A stretch of 12,299 nucleotides of DNA from Bacteroidota bacterium (GCA_030592465.1 JAUVJB010000074.1:1-12299), one strand, 5' to 3'. Numbered from the stretch's first letter, positions 1 through 6,896 are shown. Program-made: numbers and translations. Notes: a model not told the origin generated them from the letters alone.

Positions 1-1674
1 AATTACTTTTGAAAGTTCAAAGTATGATTCCTTTTTTAATTCATACGAATCTGTATTAAAGAAAATATTTTTTAATACAATTTTTTCTCCAACATTAATA
101 GGTCTAAGAGCAACATTTATAAAATATGGATTAAGAGAATCTTTATAATTTTTTAAAGAGAAATTTTCAGAATAGAATAAATAGTTTTTTTTATCAACTT
201 CTAATGCGTAATTTTTATCTGTAGGTAAGCAAACAAGATATTCTCCTGTAGTTTTGTCAGAAGTGATTTTTGTAATTATTTTGCTTGTTTCAAGATTGGT
301 AAGTTCAATTTTTGCTTCGAGTTTTTTCTTCGATATTGCATCATAAACAATACCTTTAACATAATTTACAGCAACAGGTCTTATTTTCTCATGAAGCTTA
401 AATTCGTAAATATCCCTTCTCATTTCTTTTTTTCTATCAGATGAAAAAAGAGCCTTATCAGCGGCTGCGTTAATTATCATGCCAAATTCATTTCCGCAAG
501 TATTAATGGGATAACCTAAATTTTTAGGTTTAGTCCAATTCCCTGCACTATTTTTTTTGGAAACAAACATATCAAAGTCACCCATTCCAAGTAGTCCGTT
601 TGAAGCAAAATATAAGGTTTGATTATCGGGGTGTATGAAAGGGGATATCTCTGAATTTGAAGTGTTTATTGAGTCACCTAAATTTTTTGGTTCAGACCAT
701 TTTGAGTTTTTAAAAGTACTAAACCATAAATCCATATTTCCTTTACCATCGGGGCGATTGCTTGAAAAATAAAGTGTTTTTCCATCGGAAGATATTGAAG
801 GTTGTTTTTCAGAAAATTTGGTATTAACAGGTCTTCCAATATTAATCGGACGTGCCCATTTGCCATTTTCATTTTTAGCCATATAAATATCGCAACGTCC
901 ATAGCCATCGGCTCTGCCACAAGCTGTAAAAAAACAATATTTACCATTGGATGAGATTGACAAAGCACCTTCGTTATTTGGAGTATTAATTTCCGACGAT
1001 AATTTAACGGCTTTAGTCCATTGGTTATCTTTTTTGTAACTTACATAAAAATCTTCTTGTGTTGTGTCAAATAAAGCTCTGTATTCTTGTTGCTTTGGCA
1101 ACATGACGGTAATTATTAGTGTTTTACCGTCAACGGTCAACGAAGGCCAATAATCATCGTAAATAGAATTAATATTTGAACCTAAATTTTTCGGATTAAA
1201 CTTAACCGGATTATTTATTTGATTAATGGCAAAATCACATTGTTTTATTTTTTTTTTAGCGATTTCTATAATATTTTTTTTTACATTCTTTTGTTCCAGA
1301 AATTTTTGGAAATGAATTTTCGCTGCTTTGTAGTCGCCTGTTAGTAATTCGGATGATGCTAAGTTGTAATAAATGTAGGGGAAAAAGTTCTCGTTAATAT
1401 TAATAATTTGTAAATAAGTATTAATTTCATTTTTATACTCTTTGCGGATTTTATATATATCACCTAATAATAGATATGCTTCAATAAAATTGTTGTCTTT
1501 TTTAATAGCAAATTTTAAATTATCAACAGCAAGCCTTGTGTTGCCATTATCATAATTTGAAATAGCTGCTTTGTAATATTTTATTGCTTTTTTCGATTTT
1601 GTTGTAAAATCTTGTGCACTAATATTAAAAGCAAAAAATAATAATACTGTGATTAAAATACTTCTTTTTAACAT
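1..1674 (-). CDS. OmpA-family protein with TPR, PD40 propeller and CRD domains (PorE-like architecture), partial at its 3' end
   Basis: This is an envelope protein likely to link the outer membrane to peptidoglycan. The reading frame is open for 558 codons from ATG at 1674 to the left edge of the window, so the C-terminus is missing. Residues 1-20 form a Sec signal peptide ending ISA|QD; there is no lipobox cysteine. Residues 24-135 look like TPR helices. Residues 172-421 hold five PD40/WD40-like blades, recognisable by SISSDGKTLYFSSNRPDG and by repeated D-I/L/M-Y/W/F ends. A CarboxypepD_reg-like segment starts near V439 (VKGIVYDAISKKKLEA). The OmpA C-terminal domain begins near V533 (NIFFNTDSYELKKES) and is then cut. 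The domain order matches PorE, a type IX secretion component of Porphyromonas, but many Bacteroidota paralogues share it and PorE is a lipoprotein, so orthology is unproven. No Shine-Dalgarno site precedes the start. Confidence 0.9.
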   Translation of the reverse strand, partial: MLKRSILITVLLFFAFNISAQDFTTKSKKAIKYYKAAISNYDNGNTRLAVDNLKFAIKKDNNFIEAYLLLGDIYKIRKEYKNEINTYLQIININENFFPYIYYNLASSELLTGDYKAAKIHFQKFLEQKNVKKNIIEIAKKKIKQCDFAINQINNPVKFNPKNLGSNINSIYDDYWPSLTVDGKTLIITVMLPKQQEYRALFDTTQEDFYVSYKKDNQWTKAVKLSSEINTPNNEGALSISSNGKYCFFTACGRADGYGRCDIYMAKNENGKWARPINIGRPVNTKFSEKQPSISSDGKTLYFSSNRPDGKGNMDLWFSTFKNSKWSEPKNLGDSINTSNSEISPFIHPDNQTLYFASNGLLGMGDFDMFVSKKNSAGNWTKPKNLGYPINTCGNEFGMIINAAADKALFSSDRKKEMRRDIYEFKLHEKIRPVAVNYVKGIVYDAISKKKLEAKIELTNLETSKIITKITSDKTTGEYLVCLPTDKNYALEVDKKNYLFYSENFSLKNYKDSLNPYFINVALRPINVGEKIVLKNIFFNTDSYELKKESYFELSKVI

Positions 1675-1695
1675 AAATAGAAATTTAATTTTTAT

Positions 1696-2015
1696 GATTA
1701 TTATGGTTCTTTTTTAATTTAAGTGAGTAATTAAATTTGCCACCCTGATATACTTTGTTCCTTTTAAAGGCTAAAGTAAAAAGGCTAAAGTAAAAAGTAT
1801 TTCAAAATTATTTTTTTCTATTTGTTTTAACACATACTTGAACATAGAATATTTTTTAGTTTTTGAGATTCTTTTACTAAATTATCTATTTCATCATTTA
1901 ATTTTTCATTAATATTAATACTTCTTTTTTTTACTTTATACTTTGAATTTTTTAGCCTTTAGCCTTTTTGCTTTATTTTTTTACCCACTCTAAATCATAC
2001 AGAACCATTATTATT
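1696..2015. mobile_element. MITE-like relic with imperfect terminal inverted repeats
   Basis: Positions 1696-1730 and 1981-2015 are inverted copies matching at 25 of 35 positions, including a perfect ATGGTTCT/AGAACCAT core and GTG.GTAA at the inner edge. Just inside the left arm is a tandem 14-mer, AAGGCTAAAGTAAA, at 1767-1780 and 1781-1794. An inverted relative of it (TAGCCTTTAGCCTTTTTGC) lies near the right arm at 1953-1971. The centre carries the possible coding remnant at 1827-1920. No target-site duplication was identified. The arrangement suggests a small non-autonomous insertion, but the arms are divergent. Confidence 0.4.
1827..1920 (-). pseudogene. Possible C-terminal remnant of a four-helix-bundle (S23/IVP-like) protein
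   Basis: Read on the minus strand, this stretch encodes about 30 residues ending at TAA (1829-1827). The last part, EKLNDEIDNLVKESQKLK followed by NILCSSMC, has a helical, charged-then-hydrophobic pattern. It resembles the final helix of the four-helix-bundle proteins (23S rRNA intervening-sequence protein family) that are common as stray genes in Bacteroidota. There is no plausible full-length start; the frame is closed upstream by stops within the GGCTAAAG repeats. The family link is a weak inference from one helix. Confidence 0.25.
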
Positions 2016-2109
2016 TTGTATTCTTGAGGAATAATCCGTTCATGTTCGTTTCATAAAATTAAGATTTTATTTAAGAAAAAGAAATAAAATTTACAATTAA
2101 TCAAAATTG

Positions 2110-2742
2110 TTATGGTATTCGCATAAATTTATGTGCTTGTAATGAGATAAGCCATTTCGGATCTTTTTTAATGTAATCAACAATAAGAGGAGTAAATTTT
2201 TTGTGTTGGCTCCATTCGGGCTGAAGATAAAGCAGGCATGATTTATTTACTTTTTTAGCACATTCTTCTGCCCATAAAAAATCTGTTTCATCGAAAATAA
2301 TTACTTTTAGTTCGTTAGCTTTTTGGTAAATATCGTTTGTTGGGGGCTTCTGTTTTTTTGGAGATAAGCAAATCCAATCCCATTGACCTGTTAATTTATG
2401 AGCGCCTGAAGTTTCTACAAAAGTTTTAATATTATTTTTTTTCAGTTCAGAACATAAATAATTGAGATTGTAAAGAGAAGGTTCTCCGCCGGTAACAACA
2501 ACGGCTTTTGCAGGATATTTTGTTGCATTATTAACAATATCGTTAACATCAGCTAATTTATGTATTTCCGGATCCCACGAGCGTTTTGTGTCGCACCATG
2601 AACAACCTATATCACAACCACCTATACGTATAAAATATGCAGCTTTACCTGTGTGAAACCCTTCGCCTTGAAGTGTGTAAAATTCTTCCATTAAAGGAAG
2701 TTTTTTCCCATTTTCAAAGATATTATTATTAATGTTTTTCAA
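2110..2742 (-). CDS. queE: 7-carboxy-7-deazaguanine synthase QueE (radical SAM)
   Basis: QueE is a cytoplasmic radical-SAM enzyme that converts 6-carboxytetrahydropterin to 7-carboxy-7-deazaguanine, on the path to preQ0 and queuosine. At 210 aa it is normal length. The family N-terminal block LPLMEEFYTLQGEGFHTGK is at residues 15-33. The 4Fe-4S cluster motif CX3CX2C is C43, C47 and C50, and the SAM-binding GGEP is at 85-88. The C-terminus SLQAHKFMRIP is typical. The start appears to be TTG at 2742: an in-frame TAA lies only four codons upstream, while the first ATG (2691) would remove conserved residues before LMEEF. No Shine-Dalgarno site is visible. No queC, queD or queF lies nearby, so the rest of the pathway must be elsewhere. 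Confidence 0.95.
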   Translation of the reverse strand: MKNINNNIFENGKKLPLMEEFYTLQGEGFHTGKAAYFIRIGGCDIGCSWCDTKRSWDPEIHKLADVNDIVNNATKYPAKAVVVTGGEPSLYNLNYLCSELKKNNIKTFVETSGAHKLTGQWDWICLSPKKQKPPTNDIYQKANELKVIIFDETDFLWAEECAKKVNKSCLLYLQPEWSQHKKFTPLIVDYIKKDPKWLISLQAHKFMRIP

Positions 2743-2770
2743 AATATTTTTTAATTAAAAAATTGGCTTG

Positions 2771-2778
2771 CAAAGTTA
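2771..2778 (-). promoter_or_regulatory. Candidate Bacteroidota -7 box for queE
   Basis: The minus strand reads TAACTTTG, a perfect match to the Bacteroidota -7 consensus TAnnTTTG. It sits 29 bp before the TTG start of queE, implying a 5' leader of roughly 20-25 nt. No good TTTG -33 element is present upstream, so this is a candidate only. Confidence 0.35.
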
Positions 2779-2925
2779 AAAGTAATTTTTAAAATAATAT
2801 TTAATAAATAGATTTATTTGGTGTTTGTATGGAAATTTTGTTCTTTCAAATTTAATTTTTTTTTGCAGATAAAATTTATCGGTAAAGTAAAAAGATTTAT
2901 GGATTTAAAGGAGACGCTTGCGCCA

Positions 2926-2955
2926 TTAGGGGATGTAGGCAGAGCCTACGCCTAA
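2926..2955. repeat. GC-rich hairpin, REP-like
   Basis: TTAGG (2926-2930) pairs with CCTAA (2951-2955), and GTAGGC (2935-2940) pairs with GCCTAC (2944-2949) around an AGA loop. The outer and inner stems are separated by a 4/1 internal loop. The hairpin ends 10 bp beyond the stop of the minus-strand gene at 2965-3882. No T-run follows on either strand, so it looks more like a dispersed palindromic repeat than a standard terminator. It is much richer in G+C than its surroundings. Confidence 0.6.
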
Positions 2956-2964
2956 CGAGGGAAT

Positions 2965-3882
2965 CTATTTGTTAGAATCAGAATTGAGAATGTTTATGAT
3001 TTTTTTAATAGGAAAAACAAGGATAGATTGTTTAAATCCACTTTTTTCACAAGTAACATACAATGTATCAGTATTATTATTTTTAAATGTAATACTTTCA
3101 GTTTGAGCATCATAAATAGAATTGAGGTCTAATCTGATTTTATTTCCCGAGAAAAAATTATCATTCTTAAAATCAGTAAAAATCCACATAAAAGGATAGA
3201 AATTTTTATAACCGATTAAGGCAACAATCTTATTATCTTTGCTTATTTCAGCACCTGTAATTAAACCATCGGAATTGAAAGTGTGAAGTTTTTTTGCCTT
3301 ATAAGTTCCTTTTGTTTTGGGTAGTATATATAATGTTGTATGACGTGTTTCCCAGTCTTTAGAAAATATATATATGTTATTGTTAAAACACAATAAAGCC
3401 TCGCAATCGTAGGCAGTTTGCAGATGACCACGAGTGAAATTATTTTGGTCTTCATAAGTAAAATTAATCACTTCGGGAATAACAGAAGATTTTTCAGAAT
3501 TCTTAATTGATTTTTTTTCAATTTTATATATTTTATAAAGTTCTCTGGTGCCTGAATTATTACCAAAATCGCCAACATAAATAAATAATGAATCTTGTGC
3601 AATATCTTCCCAATCACGATTGGTTGAAAATAAAACCTTTACTTTCTGTTTGATTTTTCCGGTTTTATCATCAAAGGCATAAATTATTGGTTTTCCGCCA
3701 CTATCGTTTATTGTCCAAAAACGATTATTATAATAAATTAAGCCTGAAGTCTCTTTCATGGCTGATGCTAATTTTGTAATTTTTGATGGTTTATATATTA
3801 TTGTTGTATCTATTGCACTCTCTTGTGCAGATAAACTTGTTAATAATAAAAGGGTTAATATAAAAGCAAAATATTTTTTCAT
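2965..3882 (-). CDS. Secreted beta-propeller-like protein of unknown function (NDSGG/DWEDIA type)
   Basis: The protein has 305 residues with a Sec signal peptide at 1-19 (LLLLTSLSA|QES), so it is exported to the periplasm or beyond. The mature part has repeated beta-strand blades. Recognisable blocks are ETSGLIYYNNRFWTINDSGG (44-63), DWEDIA (90-95) and YVGDFGNNSGTREL (102-115), then an acidic YDCEAL block and an AQTESITF block near the end. These occur in a widespread but uncharacterised group of Bacteroidota exported proteins related in fold to SMP-30/NHL-like or esterase-like-phytase propellers. The conserved Asp and Glu residues could bind metal, but I cannot name a substrate. There is no type IX sorting domain and no transmembrane helix after the signal. 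It appears monocistronic. Confidence 0.85.
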   Translation of the reverse strand: MKKYFAFILTLLLLTSLSAQESAIDTTIIYKPSKITKLASAMKETSGLIYYNNRFWTINDSGGKPIIYAFDDKTGKIKQKVKVLFSTNRDWEDIAQDSLFIYVGDFGNNSGTRELYKIYKIEKKSIKNSEKSSVIPEVINFTYEDQNNFTRGHLQTAYDCEALLCFNNNIYIFSKDWETRHTTLYILPKTKGTYKAKKLHTFNSDGLITGAEISKDNKIVALIGYKNFYPFMWIFTDFKNDNFFSGNKIRLDLNSIYDAQTESITFKNNNTDTLYVTCEKSGFKQSILVFPIKKIINILNSDSNK

Positions 3883-4197
3883 TTATTTATAATTTTGTTT
3901 TAGCATTCAAATACAATTTTTTAAGGTTAAATTAAATATTTTTCAGAGAAAAGATAGCATAAAGCTTTTGTTTTTTTTTTGATGGAATAATGTTAATATA
4001 TACCAATTTCGTCTCCAAAAAAGTTGACAAATGAAACAAGTGAGTAAAGATACTAAATTTCTTTTTGTATAAAAGTGGAAATGGCTAAATTTTATTTTGA
4101 GGTGCTGAATGAGTAAGTTTATACACAAACTGTGTAAATTATTGTTATAGTTCAATTATGCACTTCAAAAATAATATCGAATACAGAACAAGGAATT

Positions 4198-4275
4198 ATG
4201 AATACTAAAGATACAATAAAGAACAAAAGAAACACTACAATGGATGAAAAAATGAAAAAAATGGGAAAGGTATAA
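4198..4275 (+). CDS. Possible 25-aa basic peptide (weak)
   Basis: An AAGGA ribosome-binding site ends 3 bases before ATG at 4198. The frame encodes 25 residues, beginning MNTKDTIKNK and rich in lysine, and stops at TAA (4273-4275). A strong hairpin starts 11 bp after the stop. Most genes in this window lack such an RBS, which is the main reason to note it. The composition is what random A-rich DNA would give, and I recognise no family. It could equally be a fragment of a lost gene. Confidence 0.2.
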   Translation: MNTKDTIKNKRNTTMDEKMKKMGKV

Positions 4276-4286
4276 AATAAGACCAC

Positions 4287-4326
4287 CAAGTTTTGTATTG
4301 CTTCTTAAAAAGCAATATAAAACTTG
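4287..4326. terminator. Strong hairpin with 17-bp arms; terminator or repeat
   Basis: The left arm (4287-4303, CAAGTTTTGTATTGCTT) pairs with the right arm (4310-4326, AAGCAATATAAAACTTG) with one G-T wobble, around a 6-nt loop. No T-run follows on the plus strand. On the minus strand only a loose T-rich stretch follows, so intrinsic termination is not certain. It may insulate amrS from upstream transcription or be the end of a decayed element. Confidence 0.5.
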
Positions 4327-4378
4327 AATAAAAAATTAACGATTATTTATAAAAATAATTGTATTTTTGTTATAGAAA

Positions 4379-4426
4379 CCGGATACTTTTCAATTAATAC
4401 TACTGGCAACTTTTCAATTAATATAT
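4379..4426. repeat. Two 24-bp tandem repeats, IS21-end-like
   Basis: Two adjacent 24-mers (4379-4402 and 4403-4426) match at 18 of 24 positions and share a perfect 15-bp core, ACTTTTCAATTAATA (4385-4399 and 4409-4423). Each is preceded by C(C/T)GG. Multiple short repeats of this kind are a feature of IS21-family termini, so this may be a stranded end. Alternatively they are operator copies: a TATTTTTG -7-like box lies only 10 bp upstream. Confidence 0.4.
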
Positions 4427-4558
4427 ACAAATATATGATTTCACCTTTTGAGACTTAGTTGGTTTTATATTAAGTTGATTATTAAATACATACAACATTT
4501 AACTAAAAAATACTATTAGGTCTTTTTAGGTTAAACATGTTAATTTAAGTTAGTAAAA

Positions 4559-5560
4559 ATGAAAGAAGCACTTTTTTATGAAAAATTAACAAACAATAAA
4601 GTTAAATGCACTTTATGTCCGCATAATTGTATTATTGATGATGGTAAACGAGGTATCTGCAAAGTACGGATTAATAATAATGGCACTCTGTATTCGGAAG
4701 TTTATGATAAAATATCTTCAATAAATAATGACCCTATTGAAAAAAAACCTTTATATCATTTTTCCCCGGGTAGAGATATAGTGTCGATTGGAAGTGTTGG
4801 ATGCAATTTACAATGTAAGTTTTGTCAAAATTGGGAAATATCTCAAACGTCAGTCTCTGATTATCATTATATTAGAGACATTAGTCCTGATGAAATTATT
4901 CAATTAGCTTTAAAAAATAATAGTATAGGAATTGCTTACACTTACAATGATCCAATTGTATGGTTTGAGTTTATGCTTGAGATTGCTAAAAGTGCAAAAG
5001 AAAAGAATTTAAAAAGTGTGATGGTTACTAATGGCTATATTAATAGAGAGCCATTAGAAATGCTTTTGCCATATATTGATGCTTATAGTATTGATTTAAA
5101 ATCGTTTACAGATGATTTTTATAAAAAAATTACTCTATCGTATTTACAACCTGTAAAAGACAGCATAAAATTTTTAAGCAAAAATAACAAACATATTGAA
5201 TTAACAAATTTAGTAATCCCTACGCTAAACGATGATATTGATATATTTGAAGATATGGTAAAGTGGATTGCAAATGAAATAGGCAAAAATACGGTTTTCC
5301 ATATCTCAAGATATTTTCCTACATATAAATTAAAAATTGAACCAACGCCTGTTGATAAACTTTTAGAGTTGTTTGAAATAGCAAAAAAACATCTTAATTA
5401 TGTGTATCTCGGAAATGTGTCAATAAGTGATGGTGAAAATACGGTTTGTGATAATTGCGGCAAAACAGTAATTACTCGCCAGCGATATTTTGTTAAAACT
5501 AATGGTATTGATAAAGAGGGGAGATGTAAATCTTGTGGGAATAAGGTTGTTATGGTTTAA
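4559..5560 (+). CDS. amrS: AmmeMemoRadiSam system radical SAM enzyme AmrS
   Basis: This 333-residue radical-SAM protein is related to pyruvate-formate-lyase activating enzymes and belongs to the set conserved with AMMECR1-like and MEMO1-like proteins; its substrate is not established. An N-terminal cysteine block has C17, C20, C24 and C34 (CTLCPHNC...GIC). The radical-SAM cluster motif CX3CX2C is C82, C86 and C89 (GCNLQCKFCQNW), followed by the AYTYNDP segment. The C-terminus has paired CXXC motifs, C297/C300 and C323/C326, likely a zinc-ribbon extension. The start is ATG at 4559 with no Shine-Dalgarno site. Its partner amrB lies 236 bp downstream on the same strand. The wide spacer and its hairpins leave co-transcription uncertain. 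Confidence 0.93.
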   Translation: MKEALFYEKLTNNKVKCTLCPHNCIIDDGKRGICKVRINNNGTLYSEVYDKISSINNDPIEKKPLYHFSPGRDIVSIGSVGCNLQCKFCQNWEISQTSVSDYHYIRDISPDEIIQLALKNNSIGIAYTYNDPIVWFEFMLEIAKSAKEKNLKSVMVTNGYINREPLEMLLPYIDAYSIDLKSFTDDFYKKITLSYLQPVKDSIKFLSKNNKHIELTNLVIPTLNDDIDIFEDMVKWIANEIGKNTVFHISRYFPTYKLKIEPTPVDKLLELFEIAKKHLNYVYLGNVSISDGENTVCDNCGKTVITRQRYFVKTNGIDKEGRCKSCGNKVVMV

Positions 5561-5584
5561 ATTAATTGTCATTAATAATCATAA

Positions 5585-5639
5585 TAGTCATTGATAGTGA
5601 TTGATAGTCATTAAATAGTTATTGATAGTCTATAAATAG
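5585..5639. repeat. Helically phased TAGTCATTGA-type repeats
   Basis: TAG triplets fall at 5585, 5595, 5605, 5616, 5626 and 5637, at spacings of 10, 10, 11, 10 and 11 bp, close to one DNA helical turn. The units read roughly TAGT(C/G/T)ATTGA and degrade toward the end. The array lies just after the stop of amrS and 160 bp before amrB. Confidence 0.6.
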
Positions 5640-5640
5640 C

Positions 5641-5748
5641 TAAATGACGTGAAACAAATGACCCCGTGAAATATTGCTTCGCAATTTCATAGGGCAGGCA
5701 GCGAAGCAAATGACAACGAAACAAATGACAGCGAAGCGCAATGACAAA
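5641..5748. repeat. AAATGAC direct repeats with an internal hairpin
   Basis: (A)AATGAC recurs at about 5642, 5656, 5705, 5721 and 5740. The last three are spaced 15-16 bp apart by CAACGAAACA- or AGCGAAGCGC-type sequence. Between the second and third copies is an imperfect hairpin (5663-5694): CCC, then TGAAAT and TGC, loop TTC, then GCA, ATTTCA and GGG. This resembles the dispersed GTCATT...GCGAAGC palindromic repeats common in Bacteroidota gaps. It separates amrS from amrB. Confidence 0.55.
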
Positions 5749-5796
5749 TAATAATATAAATAATTAAATATTAACTGAATACGAAAATATATTGTG

Positions 5797-6639
5797 ATGA
5801 AAATTAGAAAACCCGCAGTTGCCGGAAAATTTTACCCGGATGATAAGAATGAATTAGAAAAATTAATTAATTCAATTTATTTAAAAGAGAAGAAAAATAT
5901 TGATTTAAGTTTATCAAAACACAAAATAATTGGAGGTGTTGTACCTCATGCAGGATATATGTTTTCGGCTTACGAAGCAGTGCATTTTTTCGACATTATT
6001 AGAAACAACACACAGCAATATGATACAATTATTATTATTAATCCTAATCATACAGGTTATGGTTATGATATTGATTTAGACAGCAACGATTTTTGGGAAA
6101 CTCCTTTTGGTACTCTTAGTTTAGATACTGATTTTATGTCTCACTTGCCTTTTTCAGTATCAACCGAAGCTCATAAATACGAACATTCGGGAGAGGTTAT
6201 GTTACCGCTTTTGCAATATTTTTTAGATTATGAGTTTAAGATAATCCCGATAACCATGTCGCACCAAAATTATGAAAATACTAAACGGTTGGCTGATGGT
6301 ATTTATAATGTTAATCAGAAATTAAACCGTAATATTTTAATTATTGCATCATCTGATTTTTCTCATTATGTTGAGCCGGAAAAGGGGAGATTTTTAGATA
6401 ATTTTGTTTTAGATAATATTTTAAAGTTAGATTCAAAAGCAATAAACCAAACAGTTTATGAAAAACATTTGTCGGTTTGTGGTTATGGACCTATTATGTC
6501 ATTAGTTGAATACTCAAAACTTGTGTCGAAAAAGCCACAACCTAAAATATTACGCAGAGGTAATTCGGGTGAAGTAATTCCTTCAAATGAGGTTGTTGAT
6601 TATGTTTCGATATTATTTTATGAAGAAGTCAGGGTTTGA
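5797..6639 (+). CDS. amrB: AmmeMemoRadiSam system protein B (MEMO1 family)
   Basis: This 280-aa protein has the MEMO fold, related to extradiol dioxygenases; the bacterial role is unsettled. It opens with the family start RKPAVAGKFYP. Family blocks are VPHAGY (49-54), NPNHTG (82-87, where GPNHTG is more usual), EHSGEV (129-134), SSDFSHY (185-191) and CGYGPI (228-233). H51, H85 and C228 correspond to the metal-binding His, His and Cys of human MEMO1 (H49, H81 and C244), so metal binding is likely retained. I chose ATG at 5797; a GTG three bases upstream would add one residue, and no Shine-Dalgarno site decides between them. It follows amrS in the same direction. The third usual member, amrA (AMMECR1-like), is absent from this window. 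Confidence 0.92.
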   Translation: MKIRKPAVAGKFYPDDKNELEKLINSIYLKEKKNIDLSLSKHKIIGGVVPHAGYMFSAYEAVHFFDIIRNNTQQYDTIIIINPNHTGYGYDIDLDSNDFWETPFGTLSLDTDFMSHLPFSVSTEAHKYEHSGEVMLPLLQYFLDYEFKIIPITMSHQNYENTKRLADGIYNVNQKLNRNILIIASSDFSHYVEPEKGRFLDNFVLDNILKLDSKAINQTVYEKHLSVCGYGPIMSLVEYSKLVSKKPQPKILRRGNSGEVIPSNEVVDYVSILFYEEVRV

Positions 6640-6646
6640 TATTTAT

Positions 6647-6689
6647 GTTGAGACGCACGGTGTTGAGACGCACGGCCGTGCGTCTTTAC
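6647..6689. repeat. GC-rich perfect palindrome with a duplicated half; possible amrB terminator
   Basis: AGACGCACGG (6666-6675) is followed directly by its exact complement CCGTGCGTCT (6676-6685), a perfect 20-bp palindrome flanked by further pairing (G6662-C6689, T6663-A6688). The left half with its leader, GTTGAGACGCACGG, is also present as a direct copy at 6647-6660. It sits 27 bp beyond the amrB stop, followed by TTTA, and could act as a weak terminator. Similar GAGACGCACGGCCGTGCGTC palindromes are dispersed in many bacterial genomes. Confidence 0.75.
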
Positions 6690-6741
6690 AGTAATTTCAA
6701 TTTGCTATTTACAAGTTGATTATATTAATGTATTGCCATTT

Positions 6742-6837
6742 TGTCATATATTCACAATAATATATGTCATTATGTCATCTTTTTATTATAATTTAGTGAC
6801 AATTTGTTTCCAATTTTCTGTTGGTATATTAATTGAA
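6742..6837 (+). promoter_or_regulatory. Candidate sigma-54-like promoter with upstream TGTCA sites for hsp20
   Basis: TGGTAT (6822-6827), five bases, then TTGAA (6833-6837) has the exact spacing of the sigma-54 consensus TGGCAC-N5-TTGCA. The -24 GG is kept, but C-to-T and A-for-C changes weaken it; the invariant -12 GC reads GA. Upstream are TGTCAT at 6742, 6765 and 6773 and an inverted TGACA at 6797, which could be activator sites. The start of transcription would be near 6848. No CIRCE element is present. Confidence 0.3.
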
Positions 6838-6882
6838 TATGTTATTACAAACGAAAAAAAATTAATTATTAACTAAAAAAAT

Positions 6883-6888
6883 AGGAGG
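6883..6888 (+). promoter_or_regulatory. Strong Shine-Dalgarno site of hsp20
   Basis: AGGAGG lies 8 bases before the hsp20 ATG (6897). It is the only consensus RBS in front of a confident gene in this window; the others start in A-rich leaders without one. That suggests high translation of hsp20 and fixes its start. Confidence 0.85.
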
Positions 6889-6896
6889 ACAAAAAA

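Larger units (their letters stand above)
1675..2109. other. 435-bp gap with a decayed element
   Basis: The gap lies between the start of the OmpA-family gene and the end of queE. Most of it (about 1696-2015) is bounded by imperfect inverted ends. It contains a 14-bp tandem duplication and a short peptide reading frame on the minus strand. I see no intact gene in it. Confidence 0.6.
3883..4558. other. 676-bp divergent gap with insertion-element debris
   Basis: The gap separates the divergent propeller gene and amrS. Open frames within it are short and uninformative. It contains a small imperfect palindrome, ACACA-AAC-TGTGT (4123-4135), a 25-codon reading frame with a good ribosome-binding site (4198-4275), a strong 17-bp-arm hairpin (4287-4326), a possible -7 box TATTTTTG (4362-4369) and a 24-bp tandem repeat (4379-4426). 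The mixture suggests remains of past insertions, but no transposase sequence is recognisable. Confidence 0.5.

Noticed and set aside
678..968. 96-codon minus-strand open frame
   Set aside because: It lies wholly inside the OmpA-family gene in another frame; the host frame is open from 1674 to the window edge and has clear domains.
4116..4138. ACACA-AAC-TGTGT palindrome as an IS256-type end
   Set aside because: It vaguely resembles such termini, but there is only one short arm pair, no partner end and no transposase sequence.
3943..4155. 70-codon minus-strand open frame in the 676-bp gap
   Set aside because: Its composition is like translated AT-rich DNA, with no RBS and no recognisable motif.
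5585..5748. CRISPR array between amrS and amrB
   Set aside because: The repeats are 10-16 bp, degenerate and lack spacers of constant length; no cas genes are present.
6700..6896. CIRCE/HrcA operator before hsp20
   Set aside because: No TTAGCACTC-N9-GAGTGCTAA match was found.
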